Source: a virus
Reading direction: 5' to 3' (one strand)
IMG/VR virus record: IMGVR_UViG_3300020472_002812
Location: 1 to 36,933 of that record
Length of the DNA stretch: 36,933 nucleotides
Under the pieces are notes generated by a model, which did no database searches, was not told where the DNA came from, and saw only the letters and a list, made by a program, of their open reading frames with translations. Made by a program: the position numbers and the translations under genes. How positions within the stretch are numbered: the stretch's first letter is position 1; each line of letters begins with the position of its first letter. This document shows positions 1 to 7,711 of the stretch, piece after piece.

Positions 1-588
1 AATGATATAGAATCTAAATCTTTAGAAATTTCAGAATTTTGGAGAAATAATGGATTTCTAAGAGAGACCAATGATTACGCTGGAGTTTGTCTTTCCCTTG
101 ATTGGAAATCAGATGGGGATAATTATTATATAGTTGGGGTTAACACAAACATTGATTTGTCAGATTTAGAGTCTAAAAATTTTAAATTTGACAGATTAGT
201 AGAATTTTTCAACAAGAATGATTTTACTCATATATTAGGATTGACGAATATAGACCATAGTGACAATCCATCATCAGAATTTAAGGCCAAACTGAAAAGT
301 TCGTTAGACTCAAGTAAAATAGATTACGATGAGTATATTATTGATTCTTGGCCAGCCCCAATACCCAAATTTGATGTTCCAAAAAATGTTTTTATAATGA
401 GATACTCATTTGATCCTAATGGTGAAATAGATTCATTTGCAGCTAATGATAAATCATTTAAAAATTGGATTGATGAAAGTAAATTTAAAAAACTTTATTG
501 GTCAGAAGATTTTCAACAATTTACACGAGTTATTGTTTTATGTAGTGATGTAGATAGCTTAGTTTTATCTGATGGGTATTCTAAGTGA
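1..588 (+). CDS. Hypothetical protein, 5' end cut by the window edge
   Basis: Reading frame 1 is open from the first base of the window, so the gene starts upstream; the TTG at 157 is internal and not a credible start. At least 195 residues are visible. I do not recognise the family. The C-terminal half contains a block (bases about 346-470) with the pattern IPxFDVPxxxFIxRYS, then EID and a phenylalanine-rich stretch. This block closely resembles residues about 155-190 of the Hint-domain protein encoded at 2724-4136, so the two share a module. The protein is acidic, rich in Asp, Ser and Phe, with no signal peptide or membrane segment in the visible part. Its stop overlaps the next start (GTGA), suggesting translational coupling. 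A virion or host-interaction role is only a guess based on the shared module. Confidence 0.75.
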   Translation, partial: NDIESKSLEISEFWRNNGFLRETNDYAGVCLSLDWKSDGDNYYIVGVNTNIDLSDLESKNFKFDRLVEFFNKNDFTHILGLTNIDHSDNPSSEFKAKLKSSLDSSKIDYDEYIIDSWPAPIPKFDVPKNVFIMRYSFDPNGEIDSFAANDKSFKNWIDESKFKKLYWSEDFQQFTRVIVLCSDVDSLVLSDGYSK

Positions 589-1754
589 TTCCAAAGTTTT
601 TATCTTGTGAAATAAAACCATCTGATATTGATGTTGATTTAGAATGTTTATTGTTAAATGAGGTTGGTAGTTATGAAAAGATTATTAACGAATTAATTTA
701 TGATATACACGAAGAACTTTCTGTTGAATGGGATGATATTTGGTCATTTGATGATGTAGTTGAAAGATTTGATAAGGGTGAAATTTTATGGTTGGTTTTA
801 AAGGATAAGAAACCAATAAGTTGTAGTTGGATATCAATTAAGTCTAAAAAGAATTTGTATATTTATAATACTTGGTTAAAGCTAAAATTAAGAGGAACAG
901 ATTTATTTGAAGAAATGGCATTAATAAGAAATGATAGGTTGTATAATTTAGGTTATAAAAAATTATTATGTGTTACTGATAATCCACAAGCAGAAAAGGC
1001 ACTCAAAAAAATTGGTTATGTAGATGATAATTGGAAGAATGTTCATTATTTATTATGGACAAGTGGTTATGATTCTACTTTTTTACTTTGTAATCTTATT
1101 TTAGAAGGGAAAGTAGTACAACCAATATACATAGATGACAGAGTAAATCATGGTGGATATCATGCAAATTCACTTGTAAAGCAAAGGGGTGGGGATACAT
1201 ATCCGAGAAAATCAACTGATATAGAATTAGAACGGATGGATTGGTTACAAGAAAAAATACATAATGAAATGCCCAATTCGAAATCATTGTTATTACCTTA
1301 CATTGTTATAACTGAACCAATAAAAGAAGATGAAAAAGTTAGTAAAGTTATAGAGAAATATAATGAATGGATTCCTGATACTATATCAGAAAAAGGTTGG
1401 TTACCAGTTTATACAGATTTAATGGTAAGGTTTCAAAAACAATTTGGTTATGATTTATATTGGGGAAATGACCACATAGAAGGTGAATTTTACGAAGAAG
1501 TTGATTGTTCAATAGAAGATGGTATAATGGATGTAGATAAATTACCATCCAAGTATAAAGATTTAAAAATATTTAGTGGATTAGTTCAACCACTAAGACA
1601 TACCAATAAGAAAGAGATGTTAGAAGTTGCAAAACAAAAAGGGTTTGATGACTTATTATATTACACTTGGACTTGTTGGTATCCAAACGACAGAGAACCT
1701 TGTGGTGAATGTCATGTGTGTAATGAACGAATAATAGAATGTAAGGAGATATAA
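585..1754 (+). CDS. GNAT-like domain fused to QueC-like ATP pyrophosphatase
   Basis: 389 residues, GTG start overlapping the previous stop by four bases. Residues about 50-148 look like a GNAT acetyltransferase core (LWLVLKDKKPIS strand, then a segment ending TDNPQAEKALKKIGY, typical of the acetyl-CoA-fold C-terminus). From about 154 the protein becomes a QueC-like PP-loop enzyme: LLWTSGYDSTF (156-166) is a variant of the SGGxDST nucleotide loop, and the C-terminus has four cysteines at 364, 373, 376 and 379 with the C-x8-C-x2-C-x2-C spacing of the QueC zinc site. QueC makes 7-cyano-7-deazaguanine (preQ0), which phages use for tRNA-like or DNA guanine modification. No queD, queE or transglycosylase partner is visible here, so the substrate is uncertain; the fusion may act on something other than a deazapurine. 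Confidence 0.7.
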   Translation: MIPKFLSCEIKPSDIDVDLECLLLNEVGSYEKIINELIYDIHEELSVEWDDIWSFDDVVERFDKGEILWLVLKDKKPISCSWISIKSKKNLYIYNTWLKLKLRGTDLFEEMALIRNDRLYNLGYKKLLCVTDNPQAEKALKKIGYVDDNWKNVHYLLWTSGYDSTFLLCNLILEGKVVQPIYIDDRVNHGGYHANSLVKQRGGDTYPRKSTDIELERMDWLQEKIHNEMPNSKSLLLPYIVITEPIKEDEKVSKVIEKYNEWIPDTISEKGWLPVYTDLMVRFQKQFGYDLYWGNDHIEGEFYEEVDCSIEDGIMDVDKLPSKYKDLKIFSGLVQPLRHTNKKEMLEVAKQKGFDDLLYYTWTCWYPNDREPCGECHVCNERIIECKEI

Positions 1755-2089
1755 TGCCGTTTACATCAAATAATAAAAGTAAATTAAGTTTAGAACATTT
1801 TCACTCATTGCTATGGTTATTAAAAGATATGTGTTGGTTACTATTGTGGCCAATAGTGGGCCCAATTATACTTGTTCCAACCGTAGGACTTGCAGTATTT
1901 ATATCGTGGAAATCATTTTCGGATAGGTTTCAGTTTTTTCAAAACTTATCGATTATGTTTTGGTTGTCTGCAAACGCGACTTGGATGGTAGGAGAATTAT
2001 TTTATAATGACACCACACGACCATATGCTCTTGTATTTGTAACGCTTGGGTTAGTGTCTTGGGTATCAAGTCTATTCTATCGTGAATAA
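1754..2089 (+). CDS. Small membrane protein, about three transmembrane segments
   Basis: 111 residues, ATG overlapping the previous stop by one base, with AAGGAG a few bases upstream as ribosome binding site. Three hydrophobic stretches are visible: residues about 18-50 (Trp/Leu-rich, probably one long or two short segments), 63-82 and 88-108. The N-terminus is soluble and polar; the C-terminus ends FYRE. The pattern HSLLWLLKDMCW near residue 17 recalls small uncharacterised bacterial inner-membrane proteins with the same His-x2-x-Trp-Leu-Lys-Asp arrangement, but I cannot assign a function. It sits between the GNAT-QueC fusion and a short glycosyltransferase-like gene, with which it overlaps by eight bases, so all three are probably co-translated. 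Confidence 0.7.
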   Translation: MPFTSNNKSKLSLEHFHSLLWLLKDMCWLLLWPIVGPIILVPTVGLAVFISWKSFSDRFQFFQNLSIMFWLSANATWMVGELFYNDTTRPYALVFVTLGLVSWVSSLFYRE

Positions 2090-2693
2090 TAGTGATTTAA
2101 CAGAAGGTAGTGTTATATTTTTTAGTCAATATCACTATTTTTCTGATGAGTTTGGTGAAGTTTATGAAAGTATTTTATTGAAACTCAAAGAGAAATATTC
2201 AGACAAAAATATTTTTTATAAATTACATCCATACATTGAAAAAAAAGTATGGAAACAAGAATTAGATTTTCATTTGGATTTTGCCAAAAAATTTAATCTC
2301 GAAACATTACCAACATCACCACTAGCAGATATACTGATAAAAGATAATTCAGATAAGATAAGTGCTACTTATAGTATCGATTCTGGTGTAATTAATGCAT
2401 CTCTTAGATATAATATTCCATCATATCATTTGTATGGAGTTTTTGTATCCAATAAAATCCCACATCCAATTAGAAAAATTTATAATCCAAATATGTTTGG
2501 ATGGGAGTATGCATATGGTGTAGTTGAACCAACTTCTGATTCTGAAAAATGGGAAGATAATCCTCTTATAAAGAATAATAAATTATATTTGAATATTACT
2601 GATTTGAGCCAAGTTGGTTCAGTAGACGATGTTAGTTATAAAACAAAAATACCATCTGTAAAGTGGGATGATTTGAAGTGGGATAAAACTTGA
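2082..2693 (+). CDS. Short GT-B-like protein, polysialyltransferase-type C-terminal half
   Basis: 203 residues with a GTG start overlapping the preceding gene by eight bases. The strand SVIFFSQYHYF (10-20), a helix, then IFYKLHPY (44-51) and YSIDSGVINASLRYNIPSYHLYG (around 97-119, in pieces) follow the order seen in the C-terminal Rossmann half of polysialyltransferase/CDP-glycerol-transferase-like GT-B enzymes: a KxHP strand-loop and a Ser-rich nucleotide-sugar loop. Only about one Rossmann half is present, against 350-450 residues for full enzymes, so this is either a minimal transferase, a remnant, or a non-catalytic relative. The C-terminus has a small Trp-Asp repeat (KWDDLKWDK). The assignment is by motif order only. 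Confidence 0.45.
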   Translation: MNNSDLTEGSVIFFSQYHYFSDEFGEVYESILLKLKEKYSDKNIFYKLHPYIEKKVWKQELDFHLDFAKKFNLETLPTSPLADILIKDNSDKISATYSIDSGVINASLRYNIPSYHLYGVFVSNKIPHPIRKIYNPNMFGWEYAYGVVEPTSDSEKWEDNPLIKNNKLYLNITDLSQVGSVDDVSYKTKIPSVKWDDLKWDKT

Positions 2694-2723
2694 TTCTTTA
2701 TATTTATTGATAAGGAGAAATGC

Positions 2724-4136
2724 ATGTCTGTATTATATAAACAAAGTACCTATGAAGATAGAATAGTATCTCAATCATTAAACCTGGCAAATATGTTCTT
2801 GACCAGTAGTAATGCTCAATATTGGGCTGGTAAGAATAATCATCATGGAGTTATAACATCATTTGATTGGTTGCCAAGTTCTGGATCTTTAAGTCTACTT
2901 GAGGCAAATGTTACTATTGCAATAGAAAGTCAGCATGTAAATAATAATTGGAATGCTGAATTTTCACAATCGATAGGTTTAAGTCCAACATCTAAAAAGT
3001 TTGATATGCATGCTATGGCGGCATATATTAGTGAAAGTGGACATACTTCAATAGTTCATGTGACAAGAAATGTAAATGGTTGGCAACAACAGCCACATCC
3101 AAATGTTTTAACTGAATTTAACACAATTTTGAATAGTTATGGGATAACATCTTCTTCTAAGTATGAAGTAAATTATGGTCAGACTATTCCTAATTTTGAT
3201 GTTCCCGATACAACATTTATTCTTAGATATTCGTATGAAGTAGGTAATGAGATAGATGAAGCTATCGGAGAAAGAGATACTTTTAATAGTCTTGTTAGGT
3301 CAAGTGGATACTCAAGTTATATACCACAACTTTCAGGTTCCTGGACAACTGATTTTGTTGGGAATGAAGATGGTGTTCCAGATGTTGTAGTAAAACAAGA
3401 TTTTACTTTCGGACTTAAAGGAATAGAAATGTATGATGTTGATACAGCTACTTCAGCATCTTTATCATCATCATATAGTTATGTAGAAAGGTATAATAAA
3501 CCTGATGTCAATCACTTAGGTGCTACAATGGAAGTTCGTGGTATAGTTATGATGACACCAACCAAAAATATTATGGTTAGTCAAGTTCCTGAATATACTG
3601 GAGGTGACCAATGGTTAGACCATCAATATTTAGTATCATCATCAAATCACTACGGAAGGACAGAATATTCATATAATAATAGGAAAATGTTTCAAGATAA
3701 ATTTGTTACTCTTGCAGGACAAAAAATATTATCTTCAAGTAATGAATGGATAGATATCGAAGATTTAACTATTGGAGATGTATTGGTAAGCTATGATACT
3801 GGTAGTTCAGAAAAAGGAACTACAACAATAAAGGACATAGAGAGTATTCAATGGTGTGATGATTATCTAATAAACGACACTTATAAATTTATGTCTGGTT
3901 CTCGTGTATATAATAGTTCAAATGGTTCTTCTGGTTGGTCATTTGCCCAAATTCAAGATGTGGAAGTGGGTAGTTTTATACTAAGTTCTTCCTTACAGTC
4001 CGTTGAGGTAAGTTCAGCTGAAGCAAGAACTGAGTCCACTGCAAATGCAAGTGGTGATAGAATTGGTTGGGTAATTGATGTAGAACCAAGTAATCATTAT
4101 TTTGTTGGGGAAGTGCTAGTGCATGATAATATTTAA
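2724..4136 (+). CDS. Putative virion protein with C-terminal Hint (hedgehog/intein) domain
   Basis: 470 residues; ATG with AAGGAG seven bases upstream. Residues 1-325 are Ser/Asn/Tyr-rich and beta-like, as in phage structural proteins. Residues 155-190 repeat the IPxFDVPxxxFIxRYS module of the gene at the left edge. From about 326 a Hint fold is recognisable: FVTLAGQKIL then WIDIEDLTIGDVLVSYD (intein block A/B-like, 'IEDLxxGDxVxSYD'), and at the extreme C-terminus GWVIDVEPSNHYFVGEVLVHDN (block F/G-like, in two parts) ending His467-Asp-Asn469-Ile470. In self-splicing relatives the first residue is Cys; here Thr329 sits in that place. Domain at the protein's C-terminus means no C-extein, so at most it would cleave or form an ester, not splice. 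A fibre or decoration role is inference. Confidence 0.65.
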   Translation: MSVLYKQSTYEDRIVSQSLNLANMFLTSSNAQYWAGKNNHHGVITSFDWLPSSGSLSLLEANVTIAIESQHVNNNWNAEFSQSIGLSPTSKKFDMHAMAAYISESGHTSIVHVTRNVNGWQQQPHPNVLTEFNTILNSYGITSSSKYEVNYGQTIPNFDVPDTTFILRYSYEVGNEIDEAIGERDTFNSLVRSSGYSSYIPQLSGSWTTDFVGNEDGVPDVVVKQDFTFGLKGIEMYDVDTATSASLSSSYSYVERYNKPDVNHLGATMEVRGIVMMTPTKNIMVSQVPEYTGGDQWLDHQYLVSSSNHYGRTEYSYNNRKMFQDKFVTLAGQKILSSSNEWIDIEDLTIGDVLVSYDTGSSEKGTTTIKDIESIQWCDDYLINDTYKFMSGSRVYNSSNGSSGWSFAQIQDVEVGSFILSSSLQSVEVSSAEARTESTANASGDRIGWVIDVEPSNHYFVGEVLVHDNI

Positions 4137-4165
4137 TTTGAGAAAATAGTTTAATAGTTATAGTT

Positions 4166-4609
4166 ATGAAAAACAAAGGTCTATTCGACCACATTACACA
4201 CATCACACAAAAACAGACCAAAGGATATTGGGATTCTCTAAATGAAACGGAGAAGAAGCAGTGGTCTAACTATATGATACATAGGTTTATATCTATGAAA
4301 ATGGATTATGTAGAGGTTGCAAATGAGTTTCAAAAATACAATTTAAAACCAAAAGAATTATATAAATTATATAGTAATGTGCTACCAAAGAAAAAGGAAT
4401 GGTTAAGATATGTTAAAGGAAAAAAAGATATGAAATATGAAAAATGGTTAGTTGAGATAGTAGCTAAATATTATGAATCAAGTCTAACGGAGGCAAAACA
4501 ATATTTAGAAGTGTTTTACTCAACCGAACAGAATAAGGCAAATCTAAAAACCATATTACAGAAATATGGTGTTGAACCAAAGGAGATTAAGAAACTTAAT
4601 CTACCATGA
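4166..4609 (+). CDS. 62: gp62-like sliding-clamp loader small subunit
   Basis: 147 residues. The central segment WDSLNETEKKQW followed by NYMIHRFISMKMDYVEVANE (residues 22-52, in pieces) matches the hallmark of T4-type gp62 proteins (a 'PFMINRFLSM...ANE' stretch), followed by KELYKLYSNVLPKKKEWLRY, the helical part that packs with gp44. Known role of the family: gp62 is the small subunit that with four gp44 ATPases loads the gp45 clamp for the phage DNA polymerase. It is shorter than T4 gp62 (187 residues), which is common in marine T4-like phages. Gene 44 is not adjacent, unlike in T4. The upstream 29 bases have no obvious Shine-Dalgarno. Its stop overlaps the next start as ATGA. Confidence 0.7.
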   Translation: MKNKGLFDHITHITQKQTKGYWDSLNETEKKQWSNYMIHRFISMKMDYVEVANEFQKYNLKPKELYKLYSNVLPKKKEWLRYVKGKKDMKYEKWLVEIVAKYYESSLTEAKQYLEVFYSTEQNKANLKTILQKYGVEPKEIKKLNLP

Positions 4610-5622
4610 TTTATTCTTCAAATGAATGGGATACACTAAAAGAAGTTTATGTTGGTGTAGCTGATAGTCTAAATAATCCTGACCACGACACGGACTTACA
4701 TTGCATAAATTATGCCGACAGAGAAGAAATGTTGGGTGTAAAAGAAGGTTTATATCCTAAACAAGTAATTGAAGAAACCAAAGAAGATTTAGAGGAATTG
4801 GTTTCTACTCTGAAGTCTTTTGGGGTTAGAGTTAAAAGACCACAACCACAAGATAATCAATTATATTTTTCTACAACAGAATGGTGTACTACTGGATATT
4901 ACAATTATTGTCCGAGAGATAGTGTATCAATAATAGGTGATACAATAATCGAGACTCCAATGACATTGAGGTCAAGATACTTTGAAACTTTTTCATTCCG
5001 TGATGACTTTATTGACTATATGAAAAAGGGTGTAAGATGGGTATCAGCACCAAAACCAAGATTAAGAGATGATTGTTATCAAAGAGAAAATTTAGAAAAA
5101 CTCACACTTACGGAAGTAGAACCAATCTTTGATGCAGCAAATATTTTAAGGTCTAATGATGATATATTATATTTGGTTTCAAATACAGGTAACAAGTTAG
5201 GTGCACAATGGTTACAGAATTTTCTTGGAAGTAAATATAAAGTACATATTTTGGAAGATATGTATTCTTATTCTCACTTAGATTCAACGATAGCATTACT
5301 AAGAGAAGGATTGTGTTTACTGAATCCTGAACGAGTCAATGAAAATAATATGCCAGAGGTTTTAAAAAATTGGGATAAGATTTGGTGTACTGATGTTATG
5401 GACATAGGATATTATCCAAATTATAATCACGCCTCGAAGTGGGTAGGAGTTAACTTATTATCTTTAAATCCAAATTTAGTTGTGTGTGATGAAAATCAAA
5501 AAGAATTACATAAACAATTGTATAAGAATAATATTGAAGTAATACCAATGAAACTTAGACATGCTAGAACACTTGGTGGTAGTTTTCATTGTGTGACTTT
5601 AGATACATTGAGAGAAAACTAA
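4606..5622 (+). CDS. Amidinotransferase of the glycine/inosamine-phosphate amidinotransferase family
   Basis: 338 residues, close to the 340-420 usual for the family. Motifs in order: CPRDS (102-106), FDAANIL (175-181), the HLDST motif (224-228) carrying the catalytic His, and GGSFHCVTLD (324-333) with the nucleophilic Cys329 near the C-terminus. This is the guanidino-group modifying (GME) pentein fold: the family moves an amidino group from arginine to glycine (AGAT/GATM) or to an aminocyclitol phosphate (StrB). The acceptor cannot be told from sequence. The neighbours are a clamp-loader gene and a fucosyltransferase-like gene, so it could amidinate an amino sugar or make guanidinoacetate as an auxiliary metabolic function. 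The ATGA overlap with gp62 shows it is part of the same transcript. Arginine deiminase is less likely given the overall motif set. Confidence 0.75.
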   Translation: MIYSSNEWDTLKEVYVGVADSLNNPDHDTDLHCINYADREEMLGVKEGLYPKQVIEETKEDLEELVSTLKSFGVRVKRPQPQDNQLYFSTTEWCTTGYYNYCPRDSVSIIGDTIIETPMTLRSRYFETFSFRDDFIDYMKKGVRWVSAPKPRLRDDCYQRENLEKLTLTEVEPIFDAANILRSNDDILYLVSNTGNKLGAQWLQNFLGSKYKVHILEDMYSYSHLDSTIALLREGLCLLNPERVNENNMPEVLKNWDKIWCTDVMDIGYYPNYNHASKWVGVNLLSLNPNLVVCDENQKELHKQLYKNNIEVIPMKLRHARTLGGSFHCVTLDTLREN

Positions 5623-6629
5623 TGTCATATTTGAAAATCGGAGATGTTGGTTGGACAATCGAAGATACAGGATTTGGAAATAGACACCAACTTTGGTCAG
5701 CAGCCCACGAATTAAATAAGTTTAATGATTTTAAATTTACGATACTCGTTGAGGCAGAGAAGTGGACAGAGTTAAAATTTTTAGATTTCCCTCGTACAGA
5801 AACTTCAACTGATAGATTTCATAATTTAGATTATTCCTCAACCATAGATTTAAGAACTAATTGGTTAAAACCTTTAGATGAAAGTAAAAATTATAATTTA
5901 ATATCACCTGATGTATATGAAGAATGGCCACCCTACGAGATAGAAAAAAGTTTTTGGGATAAATGTTCACACGAAATAGTATTAAAGGATAAAAAATTAG
6001 AGAGTAAAATCCAAGATAAACTTAAAGATGTAATTGGTATTCATATTAGACATTGGCCCATGATTGAACAACCTAATGAAATTTATTTTAAAAAAGATGA
6101 TTTAATGGCTAGATATGATTATAAAATGAAAATGGAACGAGTCAAAAGAGAAATGAAAAAATATAAAGGTCATAAATTTTACATAAGTTCAGATTGTACT
6201 TATGATGAACCAGGTAAAGGACCTTTACTTCCAAACTATTCATTAGAACACCATTGGTTATCTGAAATTTATGATGAGTTTGATGTTATAGATTATAGAG
6301 ATATTTTGGAATCTGATGAAAAAATTTCAAAATTTAGTGGTGATTATCAGGCAAAAGATAATAATAATGTTGATTGGATTAAGGTTTTAGATATCAATGG
6401 AGAGGGCAGAGTAAACATATCAAAGGTTTATAAAGACAAGTGGTCTAAAGTAGATATTTTTTATAATGATTTAATTGATGATTTATATGAATTGAAAATT
6501 AAGAGAGATATTGTAGACCTATTTTCTTTGATTTATAGTAAAGAATTTATTCCATCAACCGAAACAGGTCCCTTTTCAAGTTGGACTGATTATGTTGAGA
6601 GTTATAGAAAAGAGTTATGGCAAGAGTAA
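5622..6629 (+). CDS. Fucosyltransferase-like protein (GT11/GT23-type)
   Basis: The ATG at 5622 overlaps the previous stop by one base (TAATG) and gives 335 residues; the longer frame from 5589 would overlap its neighbour by 34 bases and adds no family-like sequence. GFGNRHQLWSAAHELNK (17-33) corresponds to the N-terminal 'G.GNQ' helix of alpha-1,2/alpha-1,6-fucosyltransferases, and VIGIHIRHW (137-145) is their GDP-binding 'HxRRxD' motif, here with His in place of the second Arg. KFYISSDC (around 190) is the next conserved strand. The family transfers fucose from GDP-Fuc to glycans. No GDP-fucose synthesis gene is visible, so the donor would come from the host or elsewhere in the phage genome. 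The downstream gene overlaps by 13 bases. Confidence 0.55.
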   Translation: MSYLKIGDVGWTIEDTGFGNRHQLWSAAHELNKFNDFKFTILVEAEKWTELKFLDFPRTETSTDRFHNLDYSSTIDLRTNWLKPLDESKNYNLISPDVYEEWPPYEIEKSFWDKCSHEIVLKDKKLESKIQDKLKDVIGIHIRHWPMIEQPNEIYFKKDDLMARYDYKMKMERVKREMKKYKGHKFYISSDCTYDEPGKGPLLPNYSLEHHWLSEIYDEFDVIDYRDILESDEKISKFSGDYQAKDNNNVDWIKVLDINGEGRVNISKVYKDKWSKVDIFYNDLIDDLYELKIKRDIVDLFSLIYSKEFIPSTETGPFSSWTDYVESYRKELWQE

Positions 6630-7711
6630 ACTACGAAACTCTCGGTAAACTCATCGATGTGGATGAGAAAGACTTGGAGTTTGAAAGGGTTACAAATTCA
6701 ATAGATGTCGTTGATATAGAATATGGTGTGGAAGTCATATTTGATTACTATCGTAGACATGGATTCCCTCATTACACAATTCGTGAAGATGAAAAACACG
6801 ACCACCTAAAGAAACTGAGAAAGTTTGATGTCGATACGATATTCAAGGATAATCAGATAGTTCAAACTATGCACGGTTTGAGATTGTGTTGGACTTTCTT
6901 TCCACACTTTTGGGAAATAGTTTGTGGTAGTGCTAAGAAATCACCTATGGATATATTTCACGATGATGATATGTTTAAATCAACAATCCGTAAATGTTGG
7001 AAGTGGGAACAGAAACATTACAAGGGTGAGGACCCAAATGGAGAGAGAAATGTATTTCACGAAAATAGACTACGACAATCCATAAAGATTTATAGTGGAA
7101 CTCAATCCGTGAGTAATTTCAGACCTACAGCAGCAAAACTTATATATGAGAAGTTTGGTGGAGATGGAGTTATTCGAGATATGAGTTGTGGTTGGGGTGG
7201 TAGATTACTTGGATTTTTATCTGCCTCAAATACCAAACATTACATAGGTACAGAACCATCTACAAAGACTTACGAAGGTTTATTGCAGATGAGCAAAGAA
7301 TTTGATTATATAAATAAAAAGGTAGATATATATAAACAAGGGAGTGAAGATTTCGTTCCTAAAAAAGAATCAATCGATTTATGTTTTACTTCACCACCTT
7401 ATTTCGATACAGAGAAATACTCAGACGAGAAAACTCAAAGTTATATTAAATTCCCATCCAATGATGAATGGGTAAATGGATTTTTAAAAAAGACCATAGA
7501 GAATTGTTACTATGGTTTAAAAAATAATGGTTATATGTTAATGAATATTGCAAACACACCAAAATACAAATTTATAGAAGAAGAAACCGTAAGGATTTCC
7601 AAAGAGTTGGGTTTTATCCAAGAGGACACCTTACAACTAACATTATCAAGTGTGATGGGAGCAGGATATAAGTATGAACCTGTTTTTGTCTTTAAGAAAA
7701 AGGAAGTATAA
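6617..7711 (+). CDS. Orphan DNA (N4-cytosine/N6-adenine) methyltransferase
   Basis: 364 residues. The SAM-binding motif I is DMSCGWGGRLLGF (188-200) and the catalytic motif IV is TSPPYF (258-263), the order motif I then SPPY that marks N4/N6 amino-methyltransferases of the beta type. YIGTEPSTKTYEG (209-221) supplies the acidic residue after strand 2. The first 160 residues form an alpha-helical, charged region of unknown role, perhaps target recognition or partner binding. No restriction endonuclease lies beside it, so it is an orphan methylase, as is common in phages for evading host restriction or marking phage DNA. The Trp/Cys-rich stretch 'DMSCGWGGR' is typical of a phage and metagenomic subset of the family. 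It ends one base into the ClpP start. Confidence 0.75.
   Translation: MARVNYETLGKLIDVDEKDLEFERVTNSIDVVDIEYGVEVIFDYYRRHGFPHYTIREDEKHDHLKKLRKFDVDTIFKDNQIVQTMHGLRLCWTFFPHFWEIVCGSAKKSPMDIFHDDDMFKSTIRKCWKWEQKHYKGEDPNGERNVFHENRLRQSIKIYSGTQSVSNFRPTAAKLIYEKFGGDGVIRDMSCGWGGRLLGFLSASNTKHYIGTEPSTKTYEGLLQMSKEFDYINKKVDIYKQGSEDFVPKKESIDLCFTSPPYFDTEKYSDEKTQSYIKFPSNDEWVNGFLKKTIENCYYGLKNNGYMLMNIANTPKYKFIEEETVRISKELGFIQEDTLQLTLSSVMGAGYKYEPVFVFKKKEV

Noticed and set aside
4137-4165. Rho-independent terminator after the Hint-protein gene
   Set aside because: The gap is AT-rich but I find no GC stem followed by a T run here or in the other gaps (2694-2723, 8308-8366, 9854-9880, 10740-10775).
5589-5621. Longer N-terminus for the fucosyltransferase-like gene
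   Set aside because: It would overlap the amidinotransferase by 34 bases and lacks a ribosome binding site; the ATG at 5622 fits the TAATG junction and family start.
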